Shown: positions 57,110 to 64,000 of the stretch, one piece after another | Layout: the number at the start of each line of letters is the position of its first letter | How positions within the stretch are numbered: the first letter of the stretch is position 1 | Origin: Buddleja alternifolia | Lineage: Eukaryota > Streptophyta > Magnoliopsida > Lamiales > Scrophulariaceae | Reading direction: 5' to 3' | Length of the DNA stretch: 64,000 nt | Assembly (NCBI GenBank): GCA_019426215.1 | Contig: CM033399.1 | Location: 22,701,022-22,765,021, forward strand | The notes under the pieces: generated by a model | Seen by the model: the letters and a program-made list of their open reading frames with translations, nothing else | Database searches by the model: none | Told to the model about the DNA's origin: nothing | Position numbers and translations under genes: made by a program

Positions 57110-60100
57110 ATATCATAGTTTAGACGAATTTCCTGATAACTTATTTGAAATCCGAAATGGTCCTTCCTACTTAGGCGACCATTTTCCATAAAAATGATCT
57201 TTTGAACCTTCTGGCAAGATCATTTTCCAGACTAAGTCTCAATTTTTGAAAGACCTTATTTTTACTTTTTTATTATAGCTTTTCTCAACCTTCTTCTTCT
57301 GAAGTTCAATTTGCTGCAAAGCCATTACTTGTAACATTTCATGATCTCATTTCTCGATGTTCATACTTTCAACATATTCTTTGGCTATAAGTCGGGCTTG
57401 TTCCAGAATTCTTCTAGATTTAATATTGATTTCCATCGGAATGATAGCTTCATGACCGTACACCAATTGAAAAGGGGATATACCTAAGTTATCACAACGT
57501 ATCAATTAGCAGTTCGTGCCAAATCCTAGGTCATTGCTTATGATCTTCGAAATACACCCTTTAATCAATTTATTTGGTGACTCGGCCTGCCCGTTTGCCT
57601 GGGCATAATATGGTGTGGAATTTAATAATTTTATCCTAAATTAACTCAAGAATTCGAGCATCTTTGTACTGTTAAAAACTTTGGCCTGATCGAATGTGAT
57701 GGACTCAGGGATCCCAAATCTGGTAATAATGTTTTCTTTAATGAATTCAGCCACTTGTTTTGAATTGATGCTCTCGAAAGGTTTGGCTTCAACCCATTTT
57801 GTAAAATAATCTATTGCTACCAAAATCTGGTTTGATTTCACCAATTATATCCATAGCCCATCCTCGAAATGGCCATGGCTTTACAATAGAATTTAGTTCG
57901 ATTGTAAGTTGCCTCAACATTTTTCCAAATTTCTGACACTGTTTACAGCCTTTAGCATAACGTATGCAGTCTCATAGAACTGTAGGCCAATAAAATTTGT
58001 ATCTGTGTATTATCCATCTCATTTTTTGGCCGGCCTGATGTGCCTAGCATATTCCTTCATGTGTCTCTGCCATTATAACCAAGGCATCTTCTAAATCTAG
58101 ACATTTTAATAAAACTCCTTGAGAGTCTTTTCTATATAGCTCTTGTCTATCATAAAAATAATGATGAGACATTAATTTTAATCTATTCGAAAATCCTCCC
58201 TTAGCCGAATTTTTCAGATAATCAATTATTTCGAGGCGCAAGTCCTCTTTTTCTTTCAAAATATCAATTTTGTTTATCTGCAAAGCCCTTTATTCGAAAG
58301 GCAACAAAATCCTAAGTTCGAGTTGAATAGTCGATTCGAGCATATCAGAATCAATTTTATATCTTGACGCTAACTGAGCTAAATCATTGGATATTTGGTT
58401 CTTTTCCCTTGGCACATAAGTGATTTTCACCGATTCAAAAAGTTTAATTAATTCATGCACTCGAGCATATGAAGCTATTGATAATGGGCTTACGCATTTG
58501 AACATCCCTTTCACCTGATTTATAATTAATTGGGAGTCTTCCCTTACTTCGATGTCCTTAGCACCTATATCAAGTAATACCTCTAAACCCAGGATAAGAG
58601 CTTCGTATTCTGCTCTATTATTTGTACAATCTCCTTCGATCTTTGCACACATTTTGGTAATTAATTTAGATGGAGATATAATATATATTCCTATTCCGGC
58701 ACTGTCTCAAGTGCTCGATCCATCAAAGTATAAAATCCAAGGAACTATATTTATAAATTCGATTTCTAACCTTCCTAACTTATTTCTCTCATCAGAGGAT
58801 GATCAGTCAAGAAATTAGCCAACACATGCCCTTTCACGGCTTTTTGAGGTACATAGACTAAGTCAAACTGAAGCAAATAGAGGCTCTATTTACTTAAACG
58901 ACCTTTCACCAGGGGTTGATTAATCATAAATTTAATAACATCGGTTGGGGACACCACTTCGATAAAATATGTAGCAAAATAGTGTCTCAATTTAAATGAT
59001 GCAAAATAAAAACTAAGACACCATTTTTCGATTAAGTGTATCTTCTCTCAGCATCTTTCAATAATCTACTTAGATAAAATACGAAATGTTCGTAACCTCT
59101 TTCATTTTCTTGTACTAGGAGACAACCAATTGTGCAGTCAGCTGCAGATATATAAAGTCTCAACTTCTTTCCCTTTCGAGGGGGAATTAATATTGGAGGT
59201 TGAGTCAAATATTTCTTGATGGTTGTAAAAGCATCTTCCTGCTTTCCTCCCCAAATAAATTCATCCTCGTCTTTTAGACGTAAGAGGGGTGAGAATGCTT
59301 CTGTTTTCCCAGCAAAATTAGCTATGAATCTTCTTAGGAAATTGACTTGTCCTAAGAAACGCTGTAATTTTTTTATTTCCTAGGGGTTTGGCTTCCAAAA
59401 CAACTTTGGCTTTGTTTCGATCGGCCTCAATGCCTCGATTATGGATTAGAAATCCCTGAAAATTTCTGACTTCTACATCGAAAGCACACTTCAAAGGGTT
59501 CATTTTTAAATTAAAATGCCTCATTCGTTGGAAGGCTTCGACTAATGATTTTAAATGCCCCTGATGCGTTTGTGCTTTAACTGCGATATCATCAATATAC
59601 ACTTCTAGTGATTTGCCGATAAGATTATGAAACATGTAATTCATGGTCCTTTGATATGTCGCCCCGACATTCTTTAAACCGAAAGGCATGACTATCCATT
59701 CGAAAGTTCCTATAGAACCTAGACATCAAAATGCTATTTTATTTCTGTCTACTTTGGAAATCTTCAAGTGATAATATCCTGAATATCCATCCATAAATGA
59801 CATCACTTTGTATCTAGCAGCTGCATCGATTAAAACATCTGCTATTGGCATCAGATATTCATCTTTTGGCGTAGCTTTGTTTAGGTCTCTAAGATCTATA
59901 CAGACCTGCACTTTACCATTCTTTTTAATTGCTGGAACAATATTTGCTAGCCACTCGACATACCTAGCCGCTCTGATAAAATTAGCTTCAACTAATTTCT
60001 CAATTTCATCTTTGAACTCGCCCATTAAATCGGGTGATAATAGACGTGGTGCTTGTATTATTGATTTAAAACCAGGTTTAATTGGTAATTCGTGTCGGGC

Positions 60101-60487
60101 TATGGCCATATTGACTCCCGGCATTTCGTGATGTGTCCAGGCAAAGCAATCTTTGAATTGATGTAATATTTCGATTAATTCTTCCTTTTCCTTTTGTTTC
60201 AGTTTTGAACTTATGTAAGTCACTCTTGGATTTTCAATAGTTCCAAGATTGATTTCCTCTAAAGGATCTTGGATATATTTTTTGATATCTTCATCTGGTT
60301 CTAAAATCCCTTGTTCAATTATTTCATCCGAATTGTTGTCCCGATGTTCGACCGAATTTAGGCTCGAGCTCGCATTACATTGTTCGAAATGGTTATCGCA
60401 ATAATCAAATAATTTGAAGTCAATTCTTTCGATAATTAACTTTTGAAAAACATTGCTAATTACATTATTTTGTTCAAACTTGTCCAT
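57110..60487 (-). pseudogene. Ty3 (Tat-type) pol: RT, RNase H, archaeal-type RNase H, integrase
   Basis: Read leftwards from 60487 (MDKFEQNNVI). RT: CFAWTHHEMPGV, ARYVEWLANIVPAIKKNG, CIDLRDLNKATPKDEY, FMDGYSGYYHLKI, then MPFGLKNVGATYQR and VYIDDIAVKAQTHQGH with the YIDD site kept. Next come the RNase H tether (about 59300-58850) and a second RNase H with NNRAEYEALILGLEVLLDIG (58652-58290), the archaeal-type extra RNase H typical of the Tat lineage. Then integrase: FTKWVEAKPF, FGIPESITFDQA (57844-57641) and a C-terminal block near 57110-57200 (EGPFRISNKLSG). Stops include TGA in place of Arg at about 59724. Protease and a continuous frame from gag are missing. Confidence 0.87.
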
Positions 60488-61399
60488 TACTTAACCAAAA
60501 ACAATTGTTTAAACTAGACATTCCTATCATCGCCCTAATTCGACTTGGACTAACTTTACATCTATCTCGATCATAGACTGATCTTCGACTTTGCTTGCTT
60601 CATTTAATGATTCTAAGATTTTATAAAATTTTGTGTTTTCTAATTCTAAGTTCGATGCTAGAGATATAAGTAAATCCGTTAAACTATTTAAGTGTTTATG
60701 TTCCGACTGTAAATTGTGCTTAAAACTTGAATCAAATCTACAAATAAATTTATGTTAATCTAAAGAGATTATGGATCTATCGGCTAAACTATATTCTAGA
60801 TCTAAATATTCTAATCTTTTAAAATTAGAAAGATCTAATTTAATAAAAGGCTGCTATTAATATATTTAAAACTAAAAAGAATTTAATATAGTTTTGGTGA
60901 TCTCGTGCTCTAGGTGGTGTGCTAAATTAAGTATTTAACCAATTATCTCTCCTAATTATTAACTGGTTTAGTAATTTTAATATTAATTCCTGATTATTAT
61001 AATCTAAGTTTTCTAAAGTATTAAGACAATCAATAAACGAGTTTAAAATATGAGCGTGTACAGACATGTAGATAAATTATGAGTGCAACAAAAAGTTTTT
61101 ATGCACATTTATAAAAGTGGGTTGGGATTCCCTTTTCTTTAAATTATGTATAATTTCTCTCATGGGTTAAAATAAATTTACAAGAAACTAAAGGGACTGA
61201 AATGAAAACAAAAAATATTTTTTAAAAGCCATTTGACTTGGTCAAAAATAGTGGCTGAAATAGTGAAAATTACACTTGGCAAATTGTGGTGGTAGGGGAG
61301 TCCGGCTCCGGGTGTTAGTTAGAATAATCCCTTTATAGCCTAGTCGTCGCCTACCATAGGAAAATAGGAGGAGATTTTTTCTTCCACCAATTTACGTGA
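60488..61399. other. AT-rich DNA between pol and gag
   Basis: No reliable frame. Minus-strand traces just upstream of pol (acidic, Val/Glu-rich) may be the protease-RT linker. The protease motif is not found. A junction between two different Ty3 elements may lie here. Confidence 0.4.
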
Positions 61400-62215
61400 T
61401 AATTTAGAGACGGCGTATATTCATTCTTCGGATCAGACTTCAAGAAACCAATTGGGGTTTGAAAAAAGTTGGATAATCTAAAGAGTGGTATAGATTGCTA
61501 TCCGTTCGAGTTAGAAAATTTCGAAGAGCCAGGATCTCCAACCACTTCTCTTTGAAGCATAAGTTTTTCCACTTTATAGATTTGAATATTTAAATCAAAG
61601 ATGACCTCCAATGGGAATTTTTTATTTTATGCTTCCGCTGAGTTTTATGACAAATCCCAACAAACTCCAATTTATGCCAAGATTAACTCCATATCATGCG
61701 CTCATTAGTGGCCAATTCTTGGAACGTTTTAGGTTGGATCCCTTGAAAGATATAGCGAAGACCCCAATGAATTTCTTAGATGCACATCTCTATGGCCGAA
61801 ATCTCCGATAGTAAACCTTTGCAGTTAAGGCTCAGGTTCCTCTATTAATTGATGTAGTCAATGGTGAGTTCATCTTTCCATCGGCGAGAGTTCGTGAGCT
61901 CCACCATGCTGACCATCGGTCAGGTGCTATAAAAACAATTAAGAAACTCACGTTTTAGTTGCCCCCAACTATCTATTGAGCCAGCCTCCAAGTTGGTGTA
62001 CCAATCAAATGCATATCCCTTCAATGATCGGACAAATTGTTTAACCATGTGATCACCATAAGCTCCAGCATCATTGCATGTCTCAATAAAATGAGCCACA
62101 TGTTACTTCGAATAGACTTGGCCTTCAAATTGCTGGAATTTGGGAGGTTGATAGCCGGTTGGCATCTTTAAATTGTCAATTATTTGAGTTTATGTCTTAG
62201 CATACTTCATGTGAT
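61400..62215 (-). pseudogene. Ty3 gag (Retrotrans_gag type), decayed
   Basis: On the minus strand: KMPTGYQPPKFQQFEGQ, HVAHFIETCNDAGAYGDHM, VKQFVRSLKGYAFDWYTNL, EAGSIDSWGQLKREFLNCF, then after a shift MVELTNSRRWKDE and, further on, SAIEMCI, HWGLRYIFQGIQPKTFQELA. These are the classic capsid blocks of plant Ty3 gag. Stops occur near 62188, 62106 and 61845, and there is a frameshift near 61920. The C-terminal part (61650-61400) is Lys/Trp-rich and poorly kept. It follows the primer-binding site at 62342. Confidence 0.8.
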
Positions 62216-62341
62216 GACGCCAATGCTTTCGACTGTCGCACTGGGGGAGATTGAAGTAGCAATTTGGAATGCCGCATTTCTGTGAGCAGTCATTTGATAC
62301 TTCAAATTTTTTAGTGAAGGAAGAGATGAGAGGTAGAGATG

Positions 62342-63276
62342 TCCCACTGGACGTGCCAAAATTTGTAATAAACAAATTCTAATATCTACAATATAATCAA
62401 ACAAGAGAAGTTGTACAAATAATTTTTTATTGAATTGAATAAAATAGTGGTTACAATCTCTAATTTAAATCCTCTGATTTTTTTCAAGACTATGTGATTT
62501 TAGGATTTGAAAGGTGGAGCTTTGCGTTTTGATCTCCTTCAAGCTTGATTTGATCCGTCAATAACGCTAATTCGAGGTCTTAGAATGTTATATCCGGGGG
62601 ATTTGGATGGTGGATTTGACGTCTCAATCTCCTTCAAATTTAATTCAACTTCTAAAATGTTAATTCGTGTGTGTAGCATCGTAATCACAAATCAAACGCT
62701 ATTATTTGATGAGTTTCGCCAATAATACCTTAAACGTCGCCTTTAACTTCTTGATGCTTACCAAGAATGCCTTGAATATCGCCTTGAATGTCACCAAGAG
62801 CCCCTTGATTGCTGCCTAGAACGCCTTGAATGCTTTGAACGTTGCCTAGAATGCCTTAAATGCTACTAAGAATGCCTTGTACCACCTTGAATGCTTTGAA
62901 TGCCGCCTAAAACGCCTTGGACTGCCACCAATAACACCTTGCCAGCACCGCCTTGAATGCTTCTTGGATTTAGGTTGAGACAATTTTAATACATTTCTTG
63001 AAATCCTTCTTGCTCAAATGTTGGTGTCTTGAATTCTTGAATTTGAACCCTTATTTATAGTTGTAGAGTTGAGAATTTTGCCATAATTTTCTGATGAGGT
63101 GGCGCAATTTAATTGGTCCTCAATAATTGATGGCAATTTATTTTCTTCATTTGAAGATCTGATTTGAATTGCCATATAATATGATTTGATTTGCAATCTA
63201 ATTCAAAAAAAAATCTATATAATAGTAATATAAATATATGTATAAGATAATAGGTCCTTTGCACACCTACTTTGAT

Positions 63277-63280
<4 letters not shown>
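62342..63280 (-). repeat. Primer-binding site and 5' LTR of a minus-strand Ty3 element
   Basis: On the minus strand tttggcacgtccagtgggac (62342-62361), close to the tggcacgcccagtgggac site common in Tat-type elements, follows an LTR end ...tttattaca (LTR border at 62364). The LTR extends right for at least 700 bp; a minus-strand TATA box (ctataaataa) lies at 63051-63060. The far border is not clear. A degenerate minisatellite lies inside (62755-62970). By eye this LTR does not match the candidate 3' LTR at 52245-52940. Confidence 0.65.
62755..62970 (-). repeat. Degenerate minisatellite of gccttgaatgc-type units in an LTR
   Basis: The words gccttgaatgc, gccttgaat and tgccttg recur about every 12-25 bases at least ten times, with variable spacers such as ctaccaaga and cacc. 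Confidence 0.75.
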
Positions 63281-63318
<38 letters not shown>

Positions 63319-63628
63319 AGATAAATTAATTTTGTAGCCAATGAAATGGGAACACGTGAAAAATAATATATTAGATGTCAATTTAAATTTTCTATTTGTA
63401 TGTTACGAATTCAATCAGATTTTTATTCCTAAATTAAATAGTCAAATAATTGATATTCTATATAAAAACATTTCTAGCTAATTAATAACTCATTTTCCGA
63501 AATAACATATTATGAAAATTTAAATAATATATTATGGCAAATCAAATGATTCCATGCAAACTAATTCCTTATGCAATATAATATATATTATATTGCATAA
63601 GGAATTAATTTGCATAATATTGGAATTA

Positions 63629-63660
<32 letters not shown>

Positions 63661-64000
63661 GGTTATATATGTGATATTTATATATATATATATATATATA
63701 TTATATAGGTTATATATGTGATATTTATATATATATATATATATATATTATATAGGTTATACAATATGTTGGAACTTAATTTACCTGTAAAAACTAACAC
63801 CACCCCCAAGAATGTTTATGTTCCTTCATAAAGAATCAAAAAATAGAAAGTGGAAGCACACATAAATCAATCATGTCAAATTAATTCTTGAGTATTGGCA
63901 ATTGATTTTTCTAACTGTTGCGCAGTTCTTTGAGTTTCTCTAAGAGTTTCTCCATTTTCTCTGAAGATGGGTATTAAAAGAATAGAAGGATACATATGAT
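63281..64000. repeat. AT-rich terminal region with microsatellites and palindrome
   Basis: A (TA)n run at about 63282-63315, a near-perfect 62-bp palindrome at 63554-63615, and a tandem repeat at 63625-63765 whose unit contains ttatataggttatatatgtg, gatattta and a (TA)n run, in about two and a half copies. No gene is seen to the end of the window. Confidence 0.7.
63554..63615. repeat. 62-bp palindrome, one mismatch
   Basis: The core 63562-63607 (46 bp, taattccttatgcaatataa...) is a perfect palindrome. Outside one mismatched pair (63561/63608) the arms continue for seven more pairs (atgcaaa/tttgcat). There is no loop; the centre is atat. Confidence 0.92.

Noticed and set aside
1..64000. tRNA, rRNA, CRISPR array or organellar insert
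   Set aside because: No cloverleaf-like, rRNA-like, spaced-repeat or plastid/mitochondrial gene sequence was noticed when reading both strands. A dedicated scan was not possible.

Overview
This is nuclear DNA from a flowering plant, almost certainly a eudicot. The host-type genes are plant genes with introns: a plastid-targeted glutamate-cysteine ligase, a C2-domain protein of the elicitor-responsive/phloem type, and the first exon of TFIIE-beta. The rest is AT-rich DNA dominated by plant transposable elements. I see no rRNA, tRNA, CRISPR or prokaryotic features. One weak hint argues against a rosid: a cysteine of the first regulatory disulfide of the ligase reads as serine.

Layout. 1-2399: 3' part of a Sirevirus-type Ty1/copia element (RNase H plus env-like ORF), near-identical to 24138-26537. 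2400-5900: non-coding repeat DNA. 5903-12088: remnant of a Tat-type Ty3 element, namely a minus-strand additional ORF split by a plus-strand L1 LINE (7441-10566), then a plus-strand polypurine tract and LTR. 12606-14308: a small, internally deleted Ty3 element with two LTRs and a 5-bp target duplication. 15743-22648: eleven exons of a GSH1-type ligase carrying an in-frame stop and lacking the last exons. 22822-23295: LINE ORF1 fragment. 23615-31351: second Sirevirus copy, ending in a complete LTR that abuts a minus-strand Ty3 gag and LTR (31352-32960). 34279-36935: decayed PIF/Harbinger transposase and its Myb-like partner. 37600-40950: cluster of MITE-like foldback elements. 41072-42483: an apparently intact five-exon C2-domain gene, the best candidate for a working gene here. 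44814-51066: an Ale-like Ty1/copia element with both LTRs and a nested terminal-inverted-repeat element. 51408-51677: TFIIE-beta exon 1 with a stop. 52245-63300: minus-strand Tat-type Ty3 material (gag, RT, RNase H, integrase) with a plus-strand, multi-exon plant-mobile-domain gene lying tail-to-tail with pol.

No operon-like cooperation exists. The common thread is nested insertion and decay around three host-derived loci. The observations I rate highest are the antisense plant-mobile-domain gene carried beside a Ty3 pol, the MITE sitting on the TATA box of the C2 gene, the decayed GSH1 locus, and the two Sirevirus copies that share the same disabling mutations. I did not find a clearly undescribed system. 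Exon limits were read by eye from splice consensus and known family sequence; no alignment or database search was run.
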